This document shows positions 22,427 through 34,019 of a stretch of DNA of 35,228 bases, piece by piece. Numbering within the stretch: position 1 is the stretch's first letter; each line of letters starts with the position of its first letter. Below the pieces are notes generated by a model, which saw only the letters and a program-made list of their open reading frames with translations, was not told the origin of the DNA and searched no databases. This DNA comes from Lingula anatina (lineage: Eukaryota; Brachiopoda; Lingulata; Lingulida; Lingulidae), in NCBI RefSeq assembly GCF_001039355.2, contig NW_019775552.1, positions 10,797 through 46,024 on the forward strand, written 5' to 3'. The position numbers and the translations under genes were made by a program.

Positions 22427-23007
22427 AATACATGATGCATTCAACATGTAAAAATAAAACACTTGAACTTATATGGCTTCATATACAGCACAGATCCTCT
22501 CCCTTCTAATTCTTGTCAATCACACATACTATTTACCAAGGACTACCCATTAAATTTGTCTTCTGGACAATTGTTAATTCCTTCAATATCGGTTCTTTGT
22601 TTCTTCGATTGAACAGCGTTTCATTCATGGCAGTGAATTGGTCAGCAACGTTTTGAAAGCTGCGTTGGTTCCATTGAAGTCAAACCGCATGTGCAAAACG
22701 TGTAACACCTTCCAGTTTTTGCATGTTAAATTTATCCTTCCATTAAATGAACGTATTGGGCTACGCAGGATTGCATAGGTTGGTCAGAAGTTTGCACTGT
22801 AGTAACGTCATACTGTTCACTGAATTCTATGCTAATAACTGCATTTCTCCATTGAATACTATCTGTATTTAACTGGCTACTGATGCCATTGTTTTCGGTT
22901 TCTCAGTATTTACTCATGGTCAAACAACGTTCGAAATATAAAAATAAATTAATAAAAGCGGCAAAGGCAATTTTGAATTTCCCGCAATACTTGAATACCA
23001 TCTATTC

Positions 23008-26000
23008 TCACTGTGCCGCAGCAGTCAAGTTCATTGGTTGTTTAGCCTTCTGCGTTGTCACGTGATTATCCTTGAGGTCAGTGACTCCTAGGCCGCGGTC
23101 AATGAACCTGACAGGTACTTCCTGACCCGGGGAGAGAACGCCGCGGCAGGTAGGTACCAGCGGAAAACCATCATAGGGCTCCAACCGGAAATTCTGTATA
23201 ATCTAAATGGAACAATGTACCAAGAGATCAGCGTTTATCCATAGGCATTTATAATTTATTCCTTTTTAATTACTTAAATAAATAAATAAACAATTAATAT
23301 TCTGATAGGAGATAAAGACAAATAGGAAACTAAAACGTTCTTAGCAATCCTGGTATTTTATTTTATTTTATTTTATTTTATTTTATCTTATTTTATTTTG
23401 TAGATTCATCAAATTTGCATAGATTAGTAATAAGGTTAAAAATAAAACGGATTTTGCAAAAAGATATTCATATTAGCGAAAAAATACAATGACAATAACA
23501 TAATCATGAATTTACTCACCCTAATAAGAGCCAAATGCAACTCCAATAAAGCAACGCGGCGTCCTGCAAAACAAAATAACCAGATGCAGGGATTTGCTCA
23601 CTGTCGGCCAATAATCGAACGTCTCTTTCCCCTAAGAATTTCATTCATTTTTATTTTCAGATAGTTTGCACCGTAAGGTATCAGAACCTGCTCGTTTTTA
23701 ATGAAACTGGTGATGATATGAGCATCAAAGCTTTTGCTATGGTAACGCAGGGGTTACGTTGATATTTCAGAGACGCAAACAACCATGTATATTAAATATA
23801 TCAAATACGTGAAATCAAAATAATTGCAAATGTGAAGTCTAGGAACTTCTCTTTGATCCACGACAATCTTACTTTTACAAAGTCATGATGGCGGTCGTGT
23901 TTTGCTGAATTTTGACTCTTGACTTATCTTGACTATCTGAACTATCTAATCTATCTTGACTATCTTATCTTGATTTTCCAAATTTTAGGTAGTAACATAG
24001 GGATAGGCAAATGTGAAGTATTTCCATCAATAAGAATAGTTTGAAAACTCATCTCTCTGCCTACAATGAATGTTAAAACCTGAAATCAAGATGGCTACCA
24101 CAAGATATGGGTACTGCATTCTGCTATTCGGGCAAGGTTTTTTGTCCGAAATTATATATTTTATATTTGTGTTATACTGAATAAGAAACTAGGATCGTTT
24201 GAAATAATAAAGGTTAATTAAAATTTCACTGACCCACGACCTATTGACAAAATTGCCTTACAAAAAATACATAACAAAGAGAAAGGTAACCATATCAGGG
24301 CCGTACGCTGTGAAGGGGGAGCGGGGGGACTTACCAACACAGCTCCGTACGCCGTATCCAAAGGGCAGGACGCTGAAAGCATGGTGGTCGTGAGCCGTCT
24401 CTCGGTCCCAGCGATCAGGAATAAAATCATTTGCTCGCTCGAAATATTCATCGCTCCGTTGAACATTATAAAATCCCAGAGCCAGCAGACTCTGTAAATA
24501 ATAACGATTTTTTCAAAACTCTTTAACTTAAGAAGTGATAGTTCATATAAAAATGCTCGATACTTAACGTTCATTTCACACAAATTTAAAAGACTTTAAA
24601 CATGTAAAGCATCTTAATTTATCAATTTTTAAGTTTCCGTGAAGATGTTTAGTGAGTAATGCAGTAATGAGTTTTAAAGAACCTTAAATTTGTGTCTCAG
24701 GGATTAAGAGGTCTAAATAATAAGAAGAAGAAGAAGAAAGGAAAAAAACTGACTGTTGATAACCTTTCGTCAAAATAAGTTTCAAAAGAAAGTCTATTTA
24801 ATTTCTATAAAAGAACATCGAGACAAAATCTTCTTACGTCTTTTGGGATGAGGTATCCTTCCAGTACAAACTCCTCTGTCACCATTCTGGCATTAATTGG
24901 CACCACGGGGTATAATCTGGAAATAACCATCATTTCATTTTGGGTGTTTGATTTCTTACCATATGTAACAGTAATGTTGATGTCAAAACTTTTATGTACC
25001 AGAGGTATTACCACCCGTTGGAGATATATGACACTTCGTTAATTGTATTCAATAACTCATGAAACTTAAAGAACTACCATTTGCCCCATTAAAAAAATTC
25101 TACGATGTAGCTTAAATTGTCCATAACTAAAACAACGCGTTGATTACCCAAATATGAACCATAAAACATGACTTAGTATCGCCTACCTGAATGTTTCCTT
25201 GACGACCTTTTTCAAGACAGGTAAATTGGGTATATCCTCTGCTGTGGCTACGCGACCCTTGAGAACACTGTCAACTTCCTGAACCAATTTTCTTTGTTCT
25301 TCAGGGTGGTTTGCCAGCAGATGGCATGCAAAACATATTGTATTGGATGCCTATAAATGAGAGAATCCTGTGATAAAATCGTACCGGATATAATGAGTAT
25401 TTCAATTGGCGTACAATGTGAACAGTATACTACCTGCGTTCAATAATAGAAGTACCTGAAGTTCATATTTCCTTCTGAAATTTGCAGGAAAACATGGAGG
25501 TCTAAACGACTGGTCAGTCAAGCAGAGCTAAATCATTTACTTAAAGACGATATAAAGCACCAAATCCAAGAGCAGTGAAGAGTCGAGCAATGATTCTTGA
25601 GTGGATTTGTTCGGGGGATATTCAATGTGGCGGCATTGTCCGAAATAGGCAACTTCTAAATATTACATAGGAACATGCAAAAAAGAATAGAGGAAAAGAG
25701 CTTTTCTTGCTGAGTCCATTTTTTTTTATCCCAGAGAGCAAGACTTTTTAAGTGCCATCTTCCTCAGGATATTAGTGTGCAATTTAAGGGGTGACTCGTC
25801 AACCAAATGGTGACATTATAATGGGTATCATTTTGCAAGGGGGGGGGAGTAAAATCAAAGCGTCAGCTTCTTGGAATATGAAACAAATCTGTTTAAGTAA
25901 AAACTCATACTAATGCAGCAAAAATCAGGCCATTTACCAAAAAAGCCCATTATATTGTTCGGTAAATAACAGAATTACACATTGATGGGTTTCTCGCGCC

Positions 26001-28165
26001 TACAGCAATATCAAAATTTACAGAGCACAAAAGAGCAAATAAGAATCTCTTTTTTTCTCACCGTGTCTACCCCTCCTATCATAAGATCCACCATAGTGGA
26101 GTGTATTTCCTTAATGTCCATACTCCTTGTAGCCATCAGGTACGTCAAGAAATCCATGCCCTCGTCGGCATCCGGAGTCGTGTTCTCCAGCTTATCGGCT
26201 ATCTCCGCAACCCGTGTGTCCACCAGGTGTCTCACTAAAAACACGAACAATATTTCCTTGAAGTAAATGCATGAACATCACTTGATTGGATTAATAATTT
26301 TTACAGAAAATCCCGATTTGGTAGTTCAAAGGAGACATAGAGATATGGAATATTTACACAGAGACACAATTTTCTGGTTTTGGTGACCATTGAGCTTCCT
26401 GGCCATATTTCTGGTCACACAAGAGATGTACAAAAGAGGTAGATCTGTATAAAAGGGGGCAAACATAGGAAATTCGTTGCTTTGAGTATTTTTCCATCAT
26501 CATATGAATTTCATATCTTACCAACGTCAAACATGCCGTCCCAGGCTCTAATGTGATCTCGCCACCATTTTGTTTGGTATTTCTCCTGCAACTCCATCAA
26601 GACAAAGAGACGCTCTGATGTCACCAACATCGTGTTGACATTGTCAATGAACTTTTGCGTCATCGCAGGAATTTCGGTTTGGAGACACCCAAGTCTTTTT
26701 TCGAAGAGCACTTTACTTACAGCTAAAATCAACAGAAAAAAAGACAAGTTCTACTGAGGTTTTAATAAAGGCAGTAGCGCTGACCGATAAACATTTTGTG
26801 GCCTGTAGCGGCATTTCTCTTTTGATAACATGTTGTTGTTTGTCTATATATCAATGCATTTCACACATAAAAACATCAAAGACACCTGTTGGATGTACAG
26901 AATGGTTAAAGAGATAATAAATCTTCGTTTTGGCCAAAAATTGAATTTTCCTGGAGTAAACAACAATTTTAACAATGGTAAATGAATCCATTTTTACATT
27001 CAAAGTTAGTCCCTTTTTTTCTAAAAAGTGTATTATTTTTTTATAATCTCTTTCGCAGTTTTAATACTAATCTTAAGAGATTATAACACAGTATAGCCAT
27101 CAATGGAGGTCACGTGGTCTAAAGACAAGCTCAGATATCAGAATAATAGCTATAACTACTGTTTTTGTGGTAAAACAGAATATATTATATTTCTACGGGT
27201 TGTTCACAATGTATTTATTGTGAAATATAGACCTCATACGAAGAGTTATTATCCCTTTAATCAGATTGTGTAAGTGATATCACAGGAGACTAGGCTTACG
27301 ACATTCCTTTCCGTTATATAGCGATATGGTATTGGTGCATTATACATAATAATTTTTAAAAACTGAAGTATATCCCCCTAAGTGCGATTCACTTACATTC
27401 TATGGACCACTTGTACATTTCAAACGGAAGCTGCATTATTACGCCATCTTTTCCCGCCTTTTCTCGCATGTGCCGCATGTGCTTAATCATATCATCGACC
27501 ACCTCATTGATAACGACGTCAAATGAAGCTGCAAGTTGAGGTTTTAGGAGGCGTTTCCCGACTGCCTTTCGGAATCGAAACCAATCGTCGCCTTCACTGC
27601 AATGCAAACATAGTCACTTCAGGTTTACAAAGATTACTACAAAGGTATTTAATGATCGTCCAGGAACGTACTAAAACGGAAAATTTAGGAAATTCTGGAG
27701 GATCTTTAAAATAGTGTTCTTATAGTTTAAGAATTATTTGCAAGATGGTAAGCAGTGAAGTATTGAATTCGTCCTTTGTAATTCGTCTGTAGGTAATATT
27801 ATTGCCATATGAAAATGAAACTCAATTTTAATAGCAATTTGACAATAGGCAACTAAATGTCACATAATATCATTTGTATCTATCGAACAGGGGATTCATA
27901 TTTAACTCAAACAACACACATATATGTGGATATACAATGTAAACCCAGTAGTGCAATTGTAATAGAAGACCTACGCCGTTAATAAGCCTCGGTTATAGCC
28001 GCGGAGTTCTCGGTATCTGGGCCACGAGGGATAGCACGGTCTGGTCGGAAACTTTGGCTCATTCCGGAGGATTTCTTCAAAAAGTTTTGGATCACTCACA
28101 GCGACCTGGGTCATGTCCAGTAGCTTCTCACAGTACATCTTGCCATATTTGGAGTGCTTTTCAAC
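23008..28165 (-). CDS. Mitochondrial-clan cytochrome P450, N-terminal exon(s) not found
   Basis: Nine exons in consistent phase: 28165-27975, 27596-27397, 26722-26522, 26234-26062, 25350-25187, 24916-24838, 24491-24335, 23563-23520 and 23193-23008, about 464 residues with a TGA at 23010-23008. P450 landmarks appear in order: the C-helix region EGDDWFRFRKAVGKRLL; the I-helix oxygen-activation motif GGVDTASNT across a splice junction; the K-helix ExxR as KETFR followed by LYPVVPINAR; PDRW; and the haem loop PFGYGVRSCVGRR with its cysteine. The doubled Arg after the Cys-x-Gly and the ETFRLYPVVP context are typical of the mitochondrial clan (CYP10/CYP24/CYP27 type), served by adrenodoxin at the inner membrane. 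Assignment to one family is not possible here. The coding sequence starts at phase 0 with VEKHSKYGKMY, so roughly 60-80 residues, including any targeting peptide and the PGP segment, are missing. A MITE sits in the intron 26723-27396. Confidence 0.9.
23349..23399. repeat. (TTTTA)n microsatellite
   Basis: About nine ATTTT pentamers with one interruption, in the last P450 intron. Confidence 0.9.
23918..23978. repeat. Degenerate TATCTTGAC tandem array
   Basis: Six TATC tetramers are spaced by TTGAC, TGAAC or TAATC. It is a degenerate short tandem repeat in a P450 intron. The reverse strand gives clustered GATA motifs, which may be coincidental. Confidence 0.65.
26906..27260. mobile_element. TTAA-flanked MITE, copy B (P450 intron)
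   Basis: About 355 bp, bounded by TTAA on both sides, same family as 12189-12534. The CACGTG core is kept (27111-27116). The central palindrome is disrupted on its left side. Its divergence from copy A shows an independent, older insertion. Confidence 0.85.
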
Positions 28166-29323
28166 CTTAAGAAAGAAAGAACAAATATAAAATTGCTCAC
28201 AGAGCAAACTGCGAACTAAAATACAATAGATCTAACAAATACGGTAATGTCTCAAACTTTTAACATGTGAGAAATGTGAATTTTAGAGATACTGTATTTA
28301 GTTAAAGTCCTAAATTCTTAAAATAAGAGCGCTCATATTGAGTAGTAACAGCGAAACAGAAAAACAGGATACTTATTAGTTCTATTCCATACAGAAAAAG
28401 TACCACAAATGCCTGAAAGAAATATATTTATAAAGGTTCTACAATTGTGTATTTGAATTATTGATATTTTTACCCATTGAAAAGATCTATTCATTGCCGT
28501 AGTGTCATGGCAAGAAGTGGCAATTTTTAAATGTCTTAAGAGTAATTAAATCTCTTTCAACTGACATTGTTCACACAATATAATGAAATTACATCCAAAA
28601 TTTGAAAAATACAAAATTCTTTAAAAATAGTCAGTGGGTTTCCCATGTTAATTTTTCATGTACATAAAAACAATAAACATGATCCTTATGAACATGAATA
28701 GTCTTCATCCTGGACCTATTACCAATCTACAAAAACGTGTCTGAAACAAATATCTCTCACAATGTGGCCTCTATCGCAGGGAAAAAAATCACCACAAACG
28801 CACAAAAAACGAGCAGACCAATATACTTACGGAAATTTTTTCGCAAGTATAATAAATAAGAAAAAGAATAAAAAGGGTCAACGTTGCCTAGGTGAATTAA
28901 TGTAATTGGTTTTCATACTTCTAGGCAACGCTATGCTGCAGGAGACGGTTTTGATGTAACCTACCAAATAGGACATGCAGGGTAAAAAGAATATAGTTAT
29001 AGTTGAGAGGTGAGTTACTACATAAAAATGTGGTAAGCGAATCAGGATGCCAGCCTCGGGTTATTCACGTTATTCATAAAACGGCGAAATTAGTTTACCA
29101 GCGATTTTGCTGTCTGATTTATATAAGTCTGTATAGTACATAACTGCTAGTAAGCTGAATAGCAGATGTGAGGTGTGCAGTGAGGTGAGGGTCGTCTAAC
29201 AAATTGCTCCGGGGCTTCAGCCTACTTAGTTATCAAAGTGAATTTATTCGCTTGACAGGTTGTTTTATAAAACCATATATTGTCTGAAAAATCTGTGTCT
29301 GTCGTCGCCTTTACATACTGGCA

Positions 29324-29325
<2 letters not shown>
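28166..29325. other. P450 upstream or intronic sequence, no exon recognised
   Basis: I looked on the - strand for an N-terminal P450 exon ending at phase 0 with a proline-rich PGP segment and found none. The stretch is AT-rich without other recognisable features. Confidence 0.5.
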
Positions 29326-29364
<39 letters not shown>

Positions 29365-29463
29365 TGTTTGAGGGGGCGCGCGAGTTTGTTTATTTTTGTG
29401 CACGTTTTTTGTCTTTGTTTGTGTGTAAATGTGTGTGTGTGCATGCGTGTGTGTGTGTGTGTG
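29326..29463. repeat. (GT)n microsatellite in two blocks
   Basis: A nearly pure TG run (29326-29362) is followed by a second, imperfect TG-rich block (about 29416-29463). Long open frames here in both strands are translations of the repeat and are not genes. Confidence 0.9.
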
Positions 29464-29530
29464 GGTGAGGGTGAAAGAGAGCGAGGAGGGGAGGGTTTAC
29501 TAGAGACAAATAAGACATTCAATTATTGTC

Positions 29531-30139
29531 TTAAAAGGATAATAGCTCTTCGTTTTGGCAAAAAAATGAATTTTCCTGGAGTAAACAACAATTTTCCCAT
29601 ACTTACCAATGGTTAATGAATTCATTTTTACATTCAAAGTTAGTCCCTGGTTTTTTTTTCTAAAAAGTTTGTTTTTTGTTATAGTTAATCTCTTAAGAGA
29701 TTATAACAGAGTATAGCCATCAGAGGAGGTCACGTGGTCTAAAGACAAGCTCAGATATCAGAGTAATAGCAATAACTGCTGTTTTTGTGGTAAAACAGAA
29801 TATATTATATTTCTATGAGTTGTTCACAATGTTTTAGTGTGAAATATAGAACTCATACGAAGAGTAAGGCTTCGTTCACATGGAATGTCTATTTTCTAAA
29901 AATCTATTTTCTATTCGCGCTATCTTATGATCACGGTCTGTGCCCTGAATATCCCGCCGCGTAATTACTGGCAGCGCGAGGCAGTTACTTATAGTAACTT
30001 ATAGTAAGTGGCTCGCGCTGCCAGTAATTACGCCGCGGGATATTCAGGGCACAGACCGTGATCATAAGACATACCGCGAATAGAAAATAGAATTTAAAAA
30101 TAGACATTGCATGTGAATGAAGCCTTATTATCTCTTCAA
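29531..30139. mobile_element. TTAA-type MITE, copy C, split by a foldback element
   Basis: The left part (29531-29866) matches the MITE family, with the CACGTG core at 29731-29736. The final bases (from 30126, ttattatctcttcaa) lie after a 259-bp insertion. The split occurs inside the right terminal repeat, so the MITE was already in place when the second element arrived. Confidence 0.85.
29867..30125. mobile_element. Foldback (near-perfect palindromic) element nested in the MITE
   Basis: Two arms of about 114 bp (29867-29980 and 30011-30125), roughly 94 percent identical in inverted orientation, surround a 30-base centre rich in ACTTATAGTAA. The ends read AGGCTTC...GAAGCCT and are flanked by TA on each side (29865-29866 and 30126-30127), consistent with a TA target duplication. 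No coding capacity. The inner arms are GC-rich, unlike the AT-rich surroundings. Confidence 0.88.
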
Positions 30140-30504
30140 GGCTCGTCTCATTCAGTAATAAAACCGTTTATATCCGACTTGTAATTTGTCACCAGCTACC
30201 GATTGTGTGTCGCGGTTTTATCATGACACTATTGGACTGAGATTCTCACCATGGGCAAAGCACAGTGCATTTACCTGAAGATAGACTGATTTCAACTTAA
30301 GCATTATCCGACTACTACAGCAGAACACCACAGCGCACCACCATTCACATCATTGTAGGACTAAAAAATACCTCCCGTACAAAAAAGTCGAAGCTCGAGG
30401 GAAAAGTACATTAACAAAGACATGAGTACTTTTAAAGTACTGCCAAGGCCTGACCTCTTTAAGCGCGCTGTCTGGCAGCCTTAAAGTATATATATATAAA
30501 GTAC

Positions 30505-30625
30505 GAGACGCTGAGCTTCACTCAAAATTGAGTAGATAATTGACAAGGCGAAGCAGAGGCAATTATCTGCTTTATTTCGCGGAAAGCTCACCGCCGAGTG
30601 CTTTATCCCACTTAAAGCACGGTTC
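30505..30625 (+). repeat. Diverged dispersed repeat, copy 1 (inverted partner at 31625-31735)
   Basis: Shared blocks with the reverse complement of 31625-31735 are CGCTGAGCTT, CAAGGCGAAGC, AATTATCTGCT and GTGCTTTAT, in the same order with similar spacing. Divergence is moderate. The family is unknown; it could be a SINE or MITE. Confidence 0.65.
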
Positions 30626-31129
30626 ATTACCGGACGCTCTGAATGTGCAGATCCTATGAATGTTCGAGAGATCGGCGTGTTGAACAGCGCAAGAAGCACA
30701 GAACTTTCTTACTTTTATTTTTTAAAATAAAAAATATTCCATTTTCGTGCAAGGAATGACCATGACGGCCTTATGGTCGAGAAATATTACTTTTGAACTT
30801 GCGGGTCGCAGAAAATATTTGCAATTGTTGTAGGATTCGCAAAAATATTCCCTGAACAGTTGAAGTGCTTCACGGCTAATTATGTCGATACCGCAGACGA
30901 AAAATGTTAAGTTTTTGTAAAATGATCTTTTACATCATCCTTTCATAAAGCCACTTTTATAGGAGACCGATTGCTAGAATAGAGGGCATCATTTCCCCAT
31001 CATTTCTTTCTATCACACACTCCCTCAATACAACCAAAATGTTTGTGGAGAAAAATTAAGGAACAAAGCACTAAGGTGACCTCCTATTCACACCTTTCTG
31101 ACCTTAGCTTTGACAAAAAGCCTATCAAA

Positions 31130-31146
31130 ATAAATAAATAAATAAG
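31130..31146. repeat. (AAAT)n microsatellite
   Basis: Four AAATA-type units in non-coding sequence. Confidence 0.8.
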
Positions 31147-31529
31147 TATAAGTGGACTAGTAACCATTGCGTTATTTCTGTTTATTTTAATTTCTAAAAG
31201 TTTGTATCAAAACATGAAAAAAAGTTCAATTTTATTTTTTATTTTCATCATTTTTTTTTCTGTACAATCAGTGAAGTTTGTAAGTTGATTATTCAGGGCA
31301 GTCCAAAGTAACGGTGCATTACATCGTTAGTTGTGTCCCCTGATGCGTGGAACACATTCGTGGATGACGTGACTTTACAAGAAATAAACCACGGCGCGGT
31401 ATATTGTCTTTCGACGGGAAAGTACTTTAATGAAGGAATAAATGATAAAAACTTTAAAAAGGTTGACTCCACATTTTTCATTATTGGGATTGTGTAATTA
31501 TTTAGGGATGATCAGTCGTGTTATAAGTC

Positions 31530-31624
31530 AGTTACAACTACTCGTCGTCCACTGTATGCGTGGTACAAGAAGGCCTCGATAATTACACTCGTGTATGTCG
31601 CAGTGGACGATCTGAGCTGTAACT
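31530..31624. repeat. Imperfect inverted repeat
   Basis: AGTTACAACTACTCGTCGTC at the left pairs with the reverse complement of the GACGATCTGAGCTGTAACT region at the right. The inner TCGTCCACTG/CAGTGGACGA arms are conserved best. It may be part of the same element as the neighbouring dispersed repeat. Confidence 0.55.
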
Positions 31625-31735
31625 AGCATAAAGCACTAATCGGTTAGCTATATACGTAAAATAGAGCAGATAATTTTCTCGGCTTCGCCTTGCCAATTAT
31701 TTCCTCTATGCGGCGTTAAAGTAAGCTCAGCGCTT
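31625..31735 (-). repeat. Diverged dispersed repeat, copy 2 (inverted)
   Basis: Inverted relative of 30505-30625; see shared blocks there. Confidence 0.65.
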
Positions 31736-32329
31736 CGTTCTCTACCCTGAAACCGCGCATAACATGAAAAACCGAAGTGCACCCGCCGAGCCAGTGAGCG
31801 TACAGACGCCTCGTCTAGTGCGACCTAGCCAACCAGATTCAATGTACTTTTAAATGTTTACTATGAGGTAATGGGGTCATGGAGTTCCACTGGTGTACTT
31901 TAAAGAAACGCGTATTTTTAAGATCCAGACATCATTTTAAATTCCGCTGCAAAATCGAAGGTGGTCATGTTTTTCGCTGTCATTAATTACGAAAAAATTG
32001 TGATATATTCGAAACAGAAATAATGTGGATATTCTCAACGTGATTCGTATAAATTTCCCAGGGGAACAAGACGTGGTAGAAAACAGGAGACGGCTCTTAC
32101 TCACGAGGAGATGGAGAGATGTTTTCTCCAGAGTCCAGCAGAGAAGCAAGGACTCACGCTGCACGGTCACATGTAAGTACAGGCTGCGCAGTGTGGTCCG
32201 TGCGCGAGTGGATTAAATATAGAAAATACGGACATATCACCCTACCAGTTCGTTTTGAAGTAAGGACCATTAATCAAAGTCAAGTGGTGGTACTTTTATG
32301 AGGGCGTGATTCCATATTCTAGAAGGCAT

Positions 32330-32367
32330 GGGGGGAGGGGGTGACTGTACCACCCCCGTCTCCCCCA
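32330..32367. other. G-run/C-run hairpin
   Basis: GGGGGGAGGGGGTG is followed after seven bases by CACCCCCGTCTCCCCC, so the stretch can fold into a very stable stem. The strand asymmetry would also allow G-quadruplex or i-motif formation. Confidence 0.6.
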
Positions 32368-32543
32368 ACCACCCATTCTTCACTGAGACCTGTTCGGAGT
32401 ACATCTGACGGATTAACAGCGCAGAATTTAACTGTTGTATCGAGGTGATCCTTTACAATTAAAAATGGCTAAAACCTATCGCATGGGAATGGAATTCATA
32501 ATGAAAGGATAACGGCTTTTATCTTCCTCCTCTCCCGAAGAAA

Positions 32544-32604
32544 ATGATTGCACCTTTAATAGCGTTGATTATTTGGTGCCCTGTGCCAAGAAACGACATT
32601 CACG
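32544..32604 (+). CDS. Possible orphan first exon with a signal peptide
   Basis: ATG in context agaaaATGA opens a 20-codon frame, MIAPLIALIIWCPVPRNDIH, that runs straight into a consensus donor (ACG/gtaagtac, phase 1). The hydrophobic run followed by a polar stretch looks like a secretory signal peptide. No following exon could be recognised downstream, and such short ATG-donor combinations occur by chance. This is a candidate only. Confidence 0.25.
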
Positions 32605-34019
32605 GTAAGTACGTAAATGTTTTAATGAAAAGCCAAGTACTCCTTTGAAGACGGTTGTATTTTAGATAGTTTGGAGGTCAATGAGTTGGTTAATATTCTT
32701 TGTCATTTTTTTCACATATGTTATTCAGTCGTATAAAGAACTTTTTAAGGTTGCAGTGAATGGCGCACGGCAAGGGAAAAAAGAACAATCATAGCAATTA
32801 ATGAAAACCAATATCATCACAATGCTCAAACCTTATTTTGTTTTCTCACAAAATACATATTCTTACTAATACTTTCCTCCCGTAGGCACAACAAAAACGC
32901 AACTTAACTGCATCCTTCGCGTTTTTACTCGAACAGACGCGCAGAGGCATTAATGTCAATTTTGTGTTCACTTCCTAATTATAGGTACGTTGCTATAGGA
33001 ACGATGATATTTACTGTCTCTATCTATATATCAACTTAACCGGTTGTTGTGTTAAATGTAATAATAAATACTATAGCTTCTCAGAACTATATTTATTTTT
33101 ATTTTAGGATTGTTGTTATTATAATTGTCTTTTCCTTTGCTGGGCAATATAACTTACTGTCGTTAAAATAAATTTGAAAGCTTTTCAGTCTCATTATATT
33201 GTCTTGACTAAAACAAACATACCAAAGAAAAGTCTATACATAAGAATTAAGTGATATGCAACTGTAATATTATATTTTTTTTTATACGCAATGTTTTGAA
33301 CTAAAATAGTTATTAGATTACGGAGGTTTCAAGAGCAGTCAAATTTCAGTTCTCACGACCAATGTTCTAATTCAGTTCTATTATGGTTTTCATTGATCAC
33401 TTGATCTTCATTAATCATTTCGTCTTCATAAAATCGAGACAGAATAACGAAATTATTTATTAATCCATTGTTGGCTTAAACAGAAGTAAAATATAAATTA
33501 AAAAGAACTGCTGATGATAATACATGTGCCAAAGCAGTCCGCCTTTTACATCTCAAAACCTTGAATTTTAACTGTAAAAATTAACAAATGAAATATGAAC
33601 AACAATTTTTTATGTTATTCATACAGAAATTCGAGTTCTTATTTCAGTGAATAGACATATATACATAGCACTTTTGTATATATATATACAGACTTGACAT
33701 TTAATATGGAATATTTCAGTTTCGAATGTATGCCTAGATGAAAATGCGTTTTTTTCACAAACTCCGATCTCATACAAGATATGTGAATGGAGAAGTGTGT
33801 AGTCGGGTGCGTCGCTACCAATTAACTGATTAAAAGGTTTGTTGCGCTGCTACATTATGTAATTTGCAGTGATTTAATTGGGCAGTGCTCCTTTGGGCAG
33901 GTCAAAGCTTGGCTTTGGCAAAGCATGGTTCCGTCAAAAAAGTATCCATATGTCGGCAACTACTGCATAGAAGAATTTGAAATTTTGCATGCAAGTGGGC
34001 GGGTTTGCAGTGTGTAAGA
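32605..34019. other. Non-coding AT-rich stretch, nothing recognised
   Basis: No exon, RNA gene or known repeat was identified. Short open frames lack family resemblance. Confidence 0.5.

Larger units (their letters stand above)
20421..23007. other. Intergenic stretch without recognised genes
   Basis: Between the Harbinger element and the end of the P450 gene. Open frames are short and look random. It contains a 34-bp direct repeat pair, a GT-rich stretch at about 22162-22192 and a 22-bp minisatellite, listed separately. Confidence 0.6.

Noticed and set aside
29260-29616. Cysteine-valine and threonine-histidine rich frames
   Set aside because: They are translations of the GT microsatellite.
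31937-32170. - strand frame MTVQRESLLLCWTLEKTSLHLL followed by GTGAGTAAG, considered as the missing P450 first exon
   Set aside because: There is no PGP segment, no mitochondrial-type leader followed by P450 sequence, and the splice phase could not be matched with confidence.
32025-32216. + strand frame with an acceptor-like TTTCCCAG and a donor-like ATGTAAGTAC
   Set aside because: No family resemblance and no neighbouring exon; splice-like motifs of this quality are common. It could be a non-coding exon but is not supported.
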